64,000 bases of DNA, from positions 4,051,786 through 4,115,785 of the forward strand of contig NZ_KB889965.1 of NCBI RefSeq assembly GCF_000372865.1, given 5' to 3'. Position 1 is the stretch's first letter, and every line of letters starts with the position of its first letter. A program made the translations under genes and the position numbers. Below are positions 26,018 through 37,680 of this stretch, piece by piece. This DNA is from Methylosarcina fibrata AML-C10 (GTDB lineage Bacteria; Pseudomonadota; Gammaproteobacteria; Methylococcales; Methylomonadaceae). The notes beneath the pieces were generated by a model that saw only the letters and a list, made by a program, of their open reading frames with translations, searched no databases and had not been told where the DNA came from.

Positions 26018-26974
26018 TTAATGAGTTGAAAAACCGTGCTTTTGCATGCGGTAGAGCAGGGTGTCCCTGGACAGCCCCAACAGCCGCGCCGATTTGCTGC
26101 GATTGCCGTTGGTGCGGTTCAGCGCCTGATGGATCAAATCGGCTTCGAGCGAATCCAGTTGCAAACCGGTTTCCGGCAACGTGAATCCGGTAGGTTTCTG
26201 GCTGCTGCGGATCTGGCTGATTTCCAGCGGCAGATTTTCCGGCTCGATGGTCCTGCCGGCCAGCAAAATGCAGAGTCTTTCGCACAGATTCCTGAGTTCC
26301 CGCACATTGCCGGGCCAGTGGTAGGCTTTCAGGGCTCTGATGGCGAGCTTGCTGAACTGGGGCGGTGTAATGTCGTAGGTCTTTTCGAACAGACCCAAGA
26401 AATGTTTGATCAGATGCTCGATGTCTTCGGTTCGTTGCGACAGAGGCGGCAACTCCAACGGCACGACGTTCAAACGGAAGTAAAGGTCCTGTCTGAAACC
26501 GCCGGCGGCAATCTGTTCGGTCAGATCGGCGTTGGTGGCCGCAATAATCCGGACGTTGACTTTATAAGGCTTGGTGTCGCCTACGGCAAGGCATTCTCCG
26601 GAGTCCAGAAAGCGCAGCAATTTCGCCTGAATGGACACCGGCAGGGAGTTGATTTCGTCCAGAAACAGAGTGCCGCCGTCGGCTGCCTGAAGAAGCCCCT
26701 GGGCATTGGCGCTGGCGCCGGTAAACGCGCCTTTCCTATGCCCGAATAATTCAGATTCGATCAGGCTTTCGGGCAGGGCGGCGCAATTCAGGGTAATGTA
26801 GGGTTGAGACGCCCTCGGGCTGGCTTGCTGAATGGCGGAAGCAAGAACTTCCTTTCCGGTTCCGGTTTCGCCTTTCAGTAATATTGTCACATCCGTAGCC
26901 GCTGCAATTTTGGCGCTACGAATTAAGGAATCCAATGCAGGAGATTGACCGATGATCGAATTGAAATGATTCAT
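26018..26974 (-). CDS. Sigma-54 dependent activator without sensor domain
   Basis: A 318-residue PspF-like enhancer-binding protein. The AAA+ domain starts almost at residue 1 (FNSIIGQSPALDSLI), with Walker A GETGTGKE, the sigma-54 contact loop GAFTGA intact, Walker B LFLDE and the arginine-finger region FRQDLYFRLNV. A Fis-type HTH (NRSKSARLLGLSRDTLLYRMQKHG) ends the protein. With no N-terminal receiver, GAF or PAS domain it must be controlled by a partner protein or by expression level. Its start overlaps the end of the TauE/SafE-like membrane protein gene by four bases, so the two are co-translated. Confidence 0.9.
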   Translation of the reverse strand: MNHFNSIIGQSPALDSLIRSAKIAAATDVTILLKGETGTGKEVLASAIQQASPRASQPYITLNCAALPESLIESELFGHRKGAFTGASANAQGLLQAADGGTLFLDEINSLPVSIQAKLLRFLDSGECLAVGDTKPYKVNVRIIAATNADLTEQIAAGGFRQDLYFRLNVVPLELPPLSQRTEDIEHLIKHFLGLFEKTYDITPPQFSKLAIRALKAYHWPGNVRELRNLCERLCILLAGRTIEPENLPLEISQIRSSQKPTGFTLPETGLQLDSLEADLIHQALNRTNGNRSKSARLLGLSRDTLLYRMQKHGFSTH

Positions 26975-27714
26975 AGTGTGCTCTCTTTATGAATTGCTGT
27001 GTGATTAGTGAAAGCCAACGGGTTAAGCCACGGCAACGCGGAAAACAGCGCAAGTACGATCATGAACAAACCGATGGCTTGTTTGAACCGTTGCAGCCGC
27101 GATAACCTGGTCAATATTCCGGTCATTATACCTACGCCCATGACCGCCGGTAAAGTTCCCAGCCCAAAAAAAAGCATCGTGGAAGCGCTCCGGGCAGGGT
27201 TTCCGGTGACGGCGGCTAGCGCCAAGGCTGCGTAGACCAGGCCGCACGGCAGCCAGCCCCAAACCATGCCGAACAGAAAGGCCTGGGTCCGGCTTTGTAC
27301 CGGAATAAGCTTGCGGCCGTACGGCTCCAGCAATTTCCAGAAATGCCTGCCGGCTTTTTCGATGTAGGCAAAACGTGGAAACCAGCCGGCGATATAGAGG
27401 CCGGCGCCCGCCATAATGGCCGAGGACAGGATTTGCAGCACCCGGTAGCCGTCGATTTTTCCCATCGGCATCGAGACCAGGGAACCGACGAGTCCGGCCA
27501 GCGCGCCGGCCAGGGTATAACTGACGATGCGCCCGAAATTGTAATTGAATACGTAAGACAACAAACGACATTTGCTGCCGCGTATCTCCGGGCTTAGGCT
27601 TAGCGTCAGCGTGCCGATGATAGAGCCGCACATGCCGATGCAGTGAACGCTGCTGAACAGCCCCATCAGAAAGGAAACCAGATAAGAAGTGGTAAATGCG
27701 GGATCAAATGCCAT
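26971..27714 (-). CDS. Sulfite exporter TauE/SafE family (UreH/DsbD-like) membrane protein
   Basis: A 247-residue protein with about six membrane helices. The first half has the motif SSVHCIGMCGSIIG, a His/Cys-containing segment diagnostic of the DsbD_2/UreH-like branch of this superfamily; the second half has the mirrored WGWLPCGLVYAALALA. In other bacteria such proteins handle copper or other metals for oxidase assembly, or carry electrons across the membrane; which applies here is not visible. It is the upstream partner of the sensorless sigma-54 activator (four-base overlap). Confidence 0.85.
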   Translation of the reverse strand: MAFDPAFTTSYLVSFLMGLFSSVHCIGMCGSIIGTLTLSLSPEIRGSKCRLLSYVFNYNFGRIVSYTLAGALAGLVGSLVSMPMGKIDGYRVLQILSSAIMAGAGLYIAGWFPRFAYIEKAGRHFWKLLEPYGRKLIPVQSRTQAFLFGMVWGWLPCGLVYAALALAAVTGNPARSASTMLFFGLGTLPAVMGVGIMTGILTRLSRLQRFKQAIGLFMIVLALFSALPWLNPLAFTNHTAIHKESTL

Positions 27715-27795
27715 AGCCGGCCAACATTAACACAGTGAAGGATGATGGCCCACCGGTTGAAGGCAGCGTTCGGCTTGCCGTTTCTGTCGAGCGGA

Positions 27796-28527
27796 TCATC
27801 GGGATGGAAATTGAGCCTGGATTTGCTCCTGCATGATTTCGGCCATCCGTTTGGGATCGGCGGCGTCGCGTATCGGCCGTCCGACTACGATGTAATCGGC
27901 GCCGTTTTGAAAGGCCGTTTCCACGGTGGCGACCCGTTTTTGGTCGTCCTCTTCCCGGTTGTCGACCGGCCGGATGCCGGGAGTAATGATCAGCAGGCGC
28001 TGTCCGAGTTCGGCGCGTATCATCGGCGCTTCCAGTCCCGACGAGACGATCCCGTCGCAGCCGATCTGCAGGGCCCGCCGGGCCCGGGACAAAACCAGAT
28101 CCCGGACGTCGCACTGAAAACCCAGATCGTTGAGGTCGCCCCGGTCCAGGCTGGTCAGCGCGGTGACCGCCAGGACTTTCAGCGATCCTTTGCTGGCCGC
28201 GGCCGCTTCCATAATGGCGTCGTTGCCGTGAATGGTGGCGAAATCCACCCCTTTGTTGCTCAAGGCCTTGATCGCGCGCCCGACGGTGGCGGGCACGTCG
28301 AAAAACTTGAGGTCGACGAAGACTTTTTTACGGCGCTCCTTGAGCCATTCGATAAAGCCGAAATAATCGCCGGACATGAACAGCTCCATGCCTACTTTAT
28401 AAAACGTCACCGAGTCGTCCAGCTCCCGGACCAGATCCTGCGCCTCGGCAATGCTCGGCAGATCCAGCGCCATGATGAGCCGTTCGCGAACGGGGATGGG
28501 TTTGTCGGATAGCAGTGAGGTCGGCAT
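27796..28527 (-). CDS. pyrF: Orotidine 5'-phosphate decarboxylase
   Basis: A 243-residue TIM-barrel enzyme for the last step of UMP synthesis. The first active-site lysine and aspartate lie in VFVDLKFFDVPATV, preceded by MALDLPSIAEAQDLV. The phosphate-binding segment TPGIRP and the final GRPIRDAADP loop are present. The usual His in DxKFHDIP is Phe here, a tolerated variation. The start codon ATG at 28527 is followed by a short non-conserved lead (about 15 residues). It stands alone, with a miniature transposon just upstream. Confidence 0.95.
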   Translation of the reverse strand: MPTSLLSDKPIPVRERLIMALDLPSIAEAQDLVRELDDSVTFYKVGMELFMSGDYFGFIEWLKERRKKVFVDLKFFDVPATVGRAIKALSNKGVDFATIHGNDAIMEAAAASKGSLKVLAVTALTSLDRGDLNDLGFQCDVRDLVLSRARRALQIGCDGIVSSGLEAPMIRAELGQRLLIITPGIRPVDNREEDDQKRVATVETAFQNGADYIVVGRPIRDAADPKRMAEIMQEQIQAQFPSR

Positions 28528-28578
28528 GTCGATGCAGTGTGGGTTGAAGTTAATGAAACAGGTCCGGCATTAAATTTT

Positions 28579-28720
28579 GTAACTATTCAGCGGTATTCGT
28601 AGGAGCGACGCCAGTCGCGATTTGGGCGGTGATTATCGCGACTGGCGTCGCTCCTACAGTTGGTTTTCCTTACTTTGAAACCACTTATAAACAAGCCAGT
28701 GATTTCCGCTGAATAGTTAC
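28579..28720. mobile_element. 142-bp MITE with 8-bp target duplication between pyrF and secA
   Basis: Perfect 15-base terminal inverted repeats GTAACTATTCAGCGG (28579-28593) and CCGCTGAATAGTTAC (28706-28720) are flanked on each side by the identical octamer TAAATTTT (28571-28578 and 28721-28728). A nested 23-base hairpin GTAGGAGCGACGCCAGTCGC... occupies roughly 28599-28657. There is no coding capacity. Ends beginning GTAA and an 8-bp duplication suggest mobilisation by an IS66-type transposase; this is inference. The rest of 28528-28885 is AT-rich leader ahead of secA. Confidence 0.85.
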
Positions 28721-28885
28721 TAAATTTTTTAAACAGGCATGATAGCCACCTCCCCGCCGATTGTCCAATCCTGCATCAGGAAAAGAGCGGCACGGGCGGA
28801 CAGCCTATGCCGTTTTATCTGTAACAAAAAATTTAGAAAGTATATAATTGCAATTTTTGTCACTTTTTATTACCGGAAGAAACGA

Positions 28886-31606
<2,721 letters not shown>

Positions 31607-31691
31607 GGCCGGCACGGCGGCCGGGGTCTGGATGTCGGGGTTCGACATCGGGCCGGTCAAGGCCAAGGCTGCCGATACCCGGGCAATCGCA

Positions 31692-31745
31692 GGTAGGGGC
31701 GAATTTATTCGCCCGGATCATGCACCGGAGGTGCATCGGGCTTCC
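31692..31745. repeat. Short palindromic repeats after secA
   Basis: GTAGGGGCGAATTTATTCGCCC (31694-31715; arms GGGCGAAT/ATTCGCCC) followed by a second small inverted repeat TGCACC-GGA-GGTGCA. This paired arrangement resembles common intergenic repeats in proteobacteria. It lies between the convergent secA and efflux permease genes and could slow both transcripts. Confidence 0.6.
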
Positions 31746-31825
31746 ATGCACTCGCCGATTGAGAGCGTTCCGGCAAGTGTACTGCCGTCAGCGATTCCGG
31801 AATAGCCCGCTCTGCCGCCTCGATC

Positions 31826-33433
31826 TCAATGCCCGCCGCCCGGATCCTCTCCGGCCGATACTTTTCTTACCCACGGCATCAGCAGCAGGGCGGCGAAAAA
31901 CACCAGGCCGAGAATATGAAACAGCGTATTGAGCGTTAGGACTTCGGCTTCGCGCATGGCCAGTCCGTAAAGCTGCTTCAGCGCCGCCAGCTCAGGGTCC
32001 GGGGACGACGACGCGATCAGGTGCTGTTTCATGCCCGACAGAAAAGCCTGGGCTTCGGCCGATCCTCCCGTCACTTTCTCGCGCAGTACCGCGTAATTGC
32101 CTTTGTTGAGTTGTATCATCAGGGTATTGGCGACCGCCAGGCCGATCGCGCCGCCCAGATTACGCATCAGATTGTAGAGCCCGCTGGCGTTTTTGACTTC
32201 CTCCGCAGGCAAAGTGCCTAGCGCCAGCGAATTGATCGGCAGGAAGCAGAACATCAGGGCAAACCCGCGCACCGCCTGCGGCCAGAAAAACTCCCAGTAG
32301 CCGGCTTCGTAAGTCAAGTTGCCGTTCATCCAGGTGCCCAGGCCGTAGAGCAGTAAACCCAGGGCCAGCATCCAGCGGGAGTCCAGGATTTTGGCCATGG
32401 GGCCCGCGACAAAGGCCGAGACGAATTGGAACAGTCCGGTCACCATCACGTACTGCCCGATTTGCAGGCTGCTCAGGCCCTTGACGTTGGCCAGGTACAC
32501 CGGCATCAGATAAATGATGGTGTAAAGCCCAATGCCCAGAATGAAGCTGAAGATACAGCCTACGGCAAAATTCCGGTTCCGGAACGCCCACAGATCGACG
32601 ATGGGATGCTCGATGGTCAGTTCGCGGTAGAGCATCGCCGTTCCCGAGACCACGGCGATCAAGGCGAAGAAGCCGATCTCGCGGCTTTCGAACCATTGCT
32701 CCTTGACGCCTTCCTCCAGCACGAACTGCATGCTGCCCAGAAAAAGCACGATGTACAGGATGCCCCGGAAATCGATTTTGTCCAGGAGATCCCACTCCGG
32801 CTCGTCGACCCGGACGAACAGCCAGGTCGACAGGGACACCAGAAGCCCCGGCGCCAGATTGACCAGAAACAGCGCCTTCCAGGAGACCGCGTCGGTCAGA
32901 TAGCCGCCCAGCACCGGTCCTGCGGTCGGCGCGACCGTGACCACGAGGCCCACGACGATGACCATGGCCGGTTGAAGCCGCGGCGGAAACAGCGTGTAGA
33001 TCACCGCGAACACCGTCGGAATCATCGCGCCGCCGAACAGCCCCTGCAAAGCCCGGAAAATCACCATCGACGGCAGATTCCAGGCCAGCGCGCAGAACAG
33101 GCTCATCAACGTGAATCCGCCGCAGGCCAGAGCAAACAGGTAGCGGGTCGAAAGTGCCCGGGCCAGCCAGCCGGACAGCGGAATAATCACGACTTCCGCG
33201 ACCAGATAGGCGGTTTGCACCCAGGTGATTTCTTCCCGGGTCGCCGACAGGCCGGCCTGTATCTGTTCCAGCGAGCTGGCCACGATCTGGATGTCCAGAA
33301 CCGCCATGAAGATGCCGAACACCATGCCGATGAAGCCGATCCATTGCGGAAGACCGAGATGGGAGCCGTTATTTTTCTCAAGGGCAGGCGTTTCCAGAAT
33401 CAGGTTCGGGGAAGAGGTCTCAAGGGTCTTCAT
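31826..33433 (-). CDS. EmrB-like DHA2 family efflux permease
   Basis: A 535-residue, 14-TM drug:H+ antiporter. Unlike the permease at 4804 it has the expected TM1 aspartate (FMAVLDIQIVASSL), a motif A loop (GWLARALSTRYLF) and motif C (TAGPVLGGYLTD). The N-terminal 28 residues are polar and cytoplasmic. It lies seven bases after the adaptor gene and is co-transcribed with it on the minus strand. An outer-membrane factor gene is available on the other side of the TetR gene, so the two strands may together supply one tripartite pump. Substrate unknown. Confidence 0.93.
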   Translation of the reverse strand: MKTLETSSPNLILETPALEKNNGSHLGLPQWIGFIGMVFGIFMAVLDIQIVASSLEQIQAGLSATREEITWVQTAYLVAEVVIIPLSGWLARALSTRYLFALACGGFTLMSLFCALAWNLPSMVIFRALQGLFGGAMIPTVFAVIYTLFPPRLQPAMVIVVGLVVTVAPTAGPVLGGYLTDAVSWKALFLVNLAPGLLVSLSTWLFVRVDEPEWDLLDKIDFRGILYIVLFLGSMQFVLEEGVKEQWFESREIGFFALIAVVSGTAMLYRELTIEHPIVDLWAFRNRNFAVGCIFSFILGIGLYTIIYLMPVYLANVKGLSSLQIGQYVMVTGLFQFVSAFVAGPMAKILDSRWMLALGLLLYGLGTWMNGNLTYEAGYWEFFWPQAVRGFALMFCFLPINSLALGTLPAEEVKNASGLYNLMRNLGGAIGLAVANTLMIQLNKGNYAVLREKVTGGSAEAQAFLSGMKQHLIASSSPDPELAALKQLYGLAMREAEVLTLNTLFHILGLVFFAALLLMPWVRKVSAGEDPGGGH

Positions 33434-33439
33434 AAAAAT

Positions 33440-34465
33440 TTACCGCACTTTGACCCTGACCGTGGTGGACAGGCCCGGGCGCAGACGGCTTAAGCTGGTG
33501 CCGGCCCGGAAGCGAATCTTTACCGGCACGCGCCGAACAATCTTGGTGAAATTGCCGGTCGCGTTTTCCGGCGGCAACAGGCTGAATTCTGAGCCTGAAG
33601 CCGGGGCGAAGCTGTCGACCATGCCCGTGAATTGCTGGTCCGGAAGCGCATCGACGCCGATTTCGACGGTCTGCCCCGGTTGCATCCGGGCAATCTGGGT
33701 TTCCTTGAAATTAGCTTCGACAAAAATGCCGTCGCTCGGAATCAGATAGGCGAGCACGGTGCCCGGTTGCACCAGTTGCCCGACCTGGACGCTGCGATTG
33801 CCGATGACGCCCTCGAACGGCGCGAAAATGCGGGTATTGGCCAGATCGATCCGGGCCAGTTCCAGAGCGGCCAGCGCCGCCTTCAGCCGGGCTTGGGTCT
33901 CGGTGATTCTGGCATCCAGCGACGACAGCCGGCTTATTGCTTCCTGTGTTGTGGAAAGATATTTGTCCCGCTCGGCCTTGGCCTGTTTGTAGGCCGATTC
34001 CGCCGTGTCCCGGGTTTGAGCCGAGATGGCGCCCTCGGCGGCCAGGTTGCGAAAACGCTGCAAGTCCTTGCCGGATTTTTCGACATTGGCTTCCGAAGCC
34101 GCCATATTGGCCTGCTCCTGGCGGATCATCGCACTTTGTGCCTGCTTGTCGGTTTCCAGAGTCGCCATGGTGGCTTTTTCCAGCATGACTTGCGCTTCGG
34201 CCTGGGCCACCTTCGCTTGATAATCGTGGTCGTCGATGACCACCAGCAGATCGCCCGGCATGACCTTCCGGTTGTCTTCGAACAGGACTTCCCTGACGTA
34301 ACCCGATTCCTTGGGGCTGATCAGACTGATGTGAGCCTTCAGGTAGGCATTGTCGGTCGTCTCGAACGGACGGATGGTTTTGAACCAGTACAACAGGCCG
34401 CCTGCCGAGGCGGCCAAGACCAGCGCGATAATAAAAAAAGGGCTTTTGAAAAACGGAGAGTGCAT
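33440..34465 (-). CDS. EmrA-type membrane fusion protein
   Basis: A 341-residue adaptor with one N-terminal membrane helix (PFFIIALVLAASAGGLLYWF). The split lipoyl motifs are ETTDNAYLKAHISLISPKES ... MPGDLLVVIDD and ARIFAPFEGVIGNRSVQVGQ-like. A long coiled-coil hairpin covers about residues 80-190. VEANFKETQIARMQPGQTVEIGVD is the EmrA signature region. It is the first gene of the minus-strand emrAB-like pair and diverges from the TetR gene with only 83 bp between. Confidence 0.93.
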   Translation of the reverse strand: MHSPFFKSPFFIIALVLAASAGGLLYWFKTIRPFETTDNAYLKAHISLISPKESGYVREVLFEDNRKVMPGDLLVVIDDHDYQAKVAQAEAQVMLEKATMATLETDKQAQSAMIRQEQANMAASEANVEKSGKDLQRFRNLAAEGAISAQTRDTAESAYKQAKAERDKYLSTTQEAISRLSSLDARITETQARLKAALAALELARIDLANTRIFAPFEGVIGNRSVQVGQLVQPGTVLAYLIPSDGIFVEANFKETQIARMQPGQTVEIGVDALPDQQFTGMVDSFAPASGSEFSLLPPENATGNFTKIVRRVPVKIRFRAGTSLSRLRPGLSTTVRVKVR

Positions 34466-34483
34466 GAAAAGAGGTTGCCTTAC

Positions 34484-34499
34484 TAAACGGTGTGGTTTA
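34484..34499. promoter_or_regulatory. Candidate TetR operator between divergent efflux operons
   Basis: In the 83-bp divergent gap, TAAAC-GGTGTG-GTTTA (34484-34499) is a perfect short inverted repeat of a size and placement suited to a TetR dimer that represses both the minus-strand emrAB-like genes and its own operon. Only the symmetry and position support this. Confidence 0.35.
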
Positions 34500-34548
34500 T
34501 TCTAATCAGTAACCCACTCTAAAAGCAACGAATTTTCCTGACTCTGTC

Positions 34549-35157
34549 ATGACCCGATCTCCCAAATCCAAACAGCAGGCCATTCTCGAGGCGGCCAAAC
34601 GAGCCTTCCTCGCGCACGGTTACAGCGGCGCCAGCATGGAATCCATCGCCGAAGCCGCGCCGGTATCGAAACCGACCCTTTACAGCCATTTCAAGGGCAA
34701 ACAGGAGCTGTTTTCCGCGGTGATTGCCGGCGAATGCGAGACTTTATTGAATACGCTTGCCCGTTCCCAGGCGGAAATCAGGAACCCTGCCGCCGCGCTC
34801 AAGACCATCGCCCACGCCTTCGTCGATCTGATTTATGCCGAAGACGCCCTGAATCTGTACCGGTTGATTATTTCCGAACAGCAAAATTTTCCCGAGCTGG
34901 GGACGCAAGTCTACCGGACCGGCCCTGAGCCGATACTGAAGCAATTGTCGGCTTATCTGGCCGAACTGTCCGCGTCGGGAGCCTTGACGATGCCGGACGT
35001 GGCGACCTCCAGCCGGTTGTTTCTGAGCATGTTGAAGGGCGACGAACACTTGCGCTGCCTGCTCGGCATGCAGTCCGGATTGAACGAGGCGGAAAAGGAA
35101 GCGCTGATCGATGCCGCCGTTTCACTGTTTCTGAAAGGGCATGGCCATGACGCATAA
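34549..35157 (+). CDS. TetR/AcrR family transcriptional regulator
   Basis: A 202-residue repressor. The N-terminal HTH (ILEAAKRAFLAHGYSGASMESIAEAA, then VSKPTLYSHFKGKQELF) is canonical. The ligand-binding half resembles the AefR-type TetR C-terminal domain (YRLIISEQQNFPELG). Its stop overlaps the start of the outer-membrane factor gene by up to 17 bases, making it the first gene of the plus-strand efflux operon, and it diverges from an emrAB-like operon. Control of both sides is the likely role; the inducer is unknown. Confidence 0.92.
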   Translation: MTRSPKSKQQAILEAAKRAFLAHGYSGASMESIAEAAPVSKPTLYSHFKGKQELFSAVIAGECETLLNTLARSQAEIRNPAAALKTIAHAFVDLIYAEDALNLYRLIISEQQNFPELGTQVYRTGPEPILKQLSAYLAELSASGALTMPDVATSSRLFLSMLKGDEHLRCLLGMQSGLNEAEKEALIDAAVSLFLKGHGHDA

Positions 35158-36589
35158 GATAGCGTTTCTGCTGTTGAGCGCCGGTCTGGCAGGGTGTGCC
35201 GTAGGCCCCGATTACAAGGAAACGACACCCGGCGTTCCGGACCGATGGCAGGCGGGAAAACTGCTCGGGGAACGGAGCGGCGCCGAGGTTGGGCGTGCGC
35301 AAGCGGTGTTGAAACCCGTGGATAAAAACGCATTGGCGCGATGGTGGCAAAGTTTCGGCGACATTCAACTGGACCTCTTGATGAAACAGGCGCTTGCCGG
35401 CAACCTGGACGTCAGGATCGCATTGACCCGGATCGATCAGGCCCGAGCTGAACGCAAAAGCACCCGCGCGGAACTGTTGCCCACGGTCAATATCGCCGCC
35501 GGCGCCCAGCGCAATGAGAATCCGTTTCCCGGTTTCGCCCCCGGCATCAAGTACAATCTGTTCGAGCTGGGTTTCGATGCGCTGTGGGAAGTGGATCTGT
35601 TCGGGCGTCAGCGAAGACGCCTTGAGGCCGCTTCCGCCGATCTCGAAGGAGCCGGGGAACTGTATCGCCAGTCTTTGGTGACGTTGACCTCCGAACTGGC
35701 GCGAACCTACGTCGACTATCGAAATCTTCAGAACCAGCTCAGAATAACCCGTACGAATCTCGAATCGCAGCGGCATACGCTGAAGCTGACCGAACGGCTC
35801 GACGCCGAAGGCGTCGGCACCCGGCACGACGTGGTGCGCGCCAGGGCTCAGGTGTCCGCAACCGAATCCCGGATCCCGGCGCTGGAAGCCCGGCTGGTTT
35901 CCGCGTTGCGCCGGCTGGAAGTATTGTCGGGACGCCAGCCGGGTTCACTGGACGGGCGATTGAATTCGGAAGAAGCGGTGCCGGCGGCGCCGGCCATCGG
36001 CATTCTCGCTTCGCCGGCGGAAACGATCCGGCACCGCCCCGATCTCCGCGCCGCCGAACGGAGGCTGGCGGCGGCCACGGCGATGCAGGGCGCGGCGATC
36101 GCGGAACTGTTTCCGAAAATCTCGTTGTCGGCCTTCGTCGGTCTGCGCAATACCGATCTTGAGCAATTGTTCAAATCGGCCGCCTTTTCCTACGGCACCG
36201 CCGCCAATCTGTTGCAGCCTCTGCTCAATTTCGGCCGCATCCGCGCCGGCATCGATCTGGCCGATGCAAAACAGAAGGAAGCCTATCTCGCCTATGAAAA
36301 GGCCGTGCTCGAGGCGCTCCAGGAAACTGAAACGTCGATGACGCGCTATCTGAAAGAAGAAATCCGCCGGCAGACGCTGGCCCGTTCGGTGGCGGACTTG
36401 AAAGAATCGGTGCGGTTATCGAATTTGCGCTATCAGGAAGGCGTCATCTCTTTTCTCGACGTGCTCGATGCGCAGCGGGCTCTTTATGTCGCCGAAATCG
36501 ATCTGGCCGGTTCCGAAGCGGAGACTGCGACCAGCCTGATTGCCTTGTTCAAGGCGCTGGGCGGCGGCGCGAACGCTCAATGGTCATGA
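35147..36589 (+). CDS. Outer-membrane efflux factor, NodT family lipoprotein
   Basis: About 480 residues starting with a lipoprotein signal (FLLLSAGLAGCAVGPDYK, lipidated Cys in LAGC). It is followed by the family start VPDRW and WWQSFGDIQLDLLMKQALAG, and in the second repeat RHRPDLRAAERRLAAATAMQ. ATG codons at 35141 and 35147 are both possible; the second gives the more typical n-region. It overlaps the tetR gene and precedes an HlyD-type adaptor and ABC exporter, so it probably serves these and perhaps the EmrAB-like pump. Confidence 0.93.
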   Translation: MTHKIAFLLLSAGLAGCAVGPDYKETTPGVPDRWQAGKLLGERSGAEVGRAQAVLKPVDKNALARWWQSFGDIQLDLLMKQALAGNLDVRIALTRIDQARAERKSTRAELLPTVNIAAGAQRNENPFPGFAPGIKYNLFELGFDALWEVDLFGRQRRRLEAASADLEGAGELYRQSLVTLTSELARTYVDYRNLQNQLRITRTNLESQRHTLKLTERLDAEGVGTRHDVVRARAQVSATESRIPALEARLVSALRRLEVLSGRQPGSLDGRLNSEEAVPAAPAIGILASPAETIRHRPDLRAAERRLAAATAMQGAAIAELFPKISLSAFVGLRNTDLEQLFKSAAFSYGTAANLLQPLLNFGRIRAGIDLADAKQKEAYLAYEKAVLEALQETETSMTRYLKEEIRRQTLARSVADLKESVRLSNLRYQEGVISFLDVLDAQRALYVAEIDLAGSEAETATSLIALFKALGGGANAQWS

Positions 36590-36612
36590 CTGAATGCTTG
36601 TCGGAGTAATTG

Positions 36613-37680
36613 ATGAGAGCATCGCTGAAAAAAACGCTGACTCTGATTCTGACCGGAGCGGCCATTGCCGCGGCCGCGGCCTGGTGGAGCTTGCGCCCGG
36701 ACGGGCTGCCTCCAGGGATCGTGTCCGGCAACGGCCGCATCGAAGCGACCGAAATCGACGTTGCCACCAAGTCTGCCGGCCGGGTCGTCGAAATTGGACC
36801 GCACGAGGGCGATTTTGTGCAGGCCGGCGCTCTGCTGGCGCGCATGGATACGGACGTGCTGCTGGCCCAGAAGGCCGAGGCCGAGGCGCAAGTTCGCCAG
36901 GCCGAAAACGCTCATTTGACCGCAAAATCGATCGTTGCCCAACGCGAGAGCGAACGCCGTGCTGCAGAGGCGGTGGTAGCGCAGCGCCGGGCCGAGCTGG
37001 ACGTGGCCCGAAAGCGGCTGAAACGGTCGCAGCGGCTGGTTGGCGAAGGCGCCACGCCGCAGCAGGAAGTCGACGACAACCATGCTCGAGTGTTGGGCGC
37101 GGAGGCAACCGTTAAAGCAGCGGAAGCGGAAGTCGCGGCCGCGCGCGCCGGCATCGAGGCGGCGAAATCGCAGGTGGTGGAGTCGCAGTCGTTGATCGAA
37201 GCCGCCAAAGCGACCGTGGCGCGGCTGAAGGTGGACATCGACGACCGCGAATTGAAGGCACCCCGCGACGGCCGCGTTCAATATCGGATTGCCGAGCCCG
37301 GTGAAGTGCTCGAGGCCGGTGGCCGCGTGCTGAACATGGTGGATCTGACCGACGTGTACATGACCTTCTTTCTGCCGACCGAAGCGGCCGGCAAGGTGGC
37401 GCTCGGCAGCGACGTCCGACTCGTGTTCGATGCCGCGCCCGAACTGGTGATTCCGGCCAGGGCCAGCTTCGTCGCCAGCGTCGCCCAGTTCACGCCGAAG
37501 ACGGTCGAGACCGAGAGCGAGCGCCTCAAATTGATGTTTCGGGTGCGCGCGAGAATCGCTCCCGAGCTTCTGAAACAGCATCTCGAACAGGTCAAGACCG
37601 GTATTCCCGGCATGGCCTATGTCAAAATTGACTCGACCGTGGATTGGCCTCCCGAATTGGCGGTTAAATTGACCAAATGA
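36613..37680 (+). CDS. HlyD family adaptor (YhiI-like)
   Basis: A 355-residue periplasmic adaptor with an N-terminal membrane helix ([20 protein letters not shown]). After this come the lipoyl half [20 protein letters not shown] and a long alpha-helical hairpin rich in Ala, Glu and Arg (about residues 75-215). The second half then reads [20 protein letters not shown]. It resembles E. coli YhiI, and the next two genes are RbbA- and YhhJ-like, reproducing the yhiI-rbbA-yhhJ order. It overlaps the ABC gene by four bases. Confidence 0.9.
   Translation: MRASLKKTLTLILTGAAIAAAAAWWSLRPDGLPPGIVSGNGRIEATEIDVATKSAGRVVEIGPHEGDFVQAGALLARMDTDVLLAQKAEAEAQVRQAENAHLTAKSIVAQRESERRAAEAVVAQRRAELDVARKRLKRSQRLVGEGATPQQEVDDNHARVLGAEATVKAAEAEVAAARAGIEAAKSQVVESQSLIEAAKATVARLKVDIDDRELKAPRDGRVQYRIAEPGEVLEAGGRVLNMVDLTDVYMTFFLPTEAAGKVALGSDVRLVFDAAPELVIPARASFVASVAQFTPKTVETESERLKLMFRVRARIAPELLKQHLEQVKTGIPGMAYVKIDSTVDWPPELAVKLTK

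Noticed and set aside
28739-28885. N-terminal extension of SecA upstream of 28886
   Set aside because: The 49 extra residues are Arg/Cys-rich and unlike SecA, while the ATG at 28886 has a good ribosome-binding site and the canonical start.
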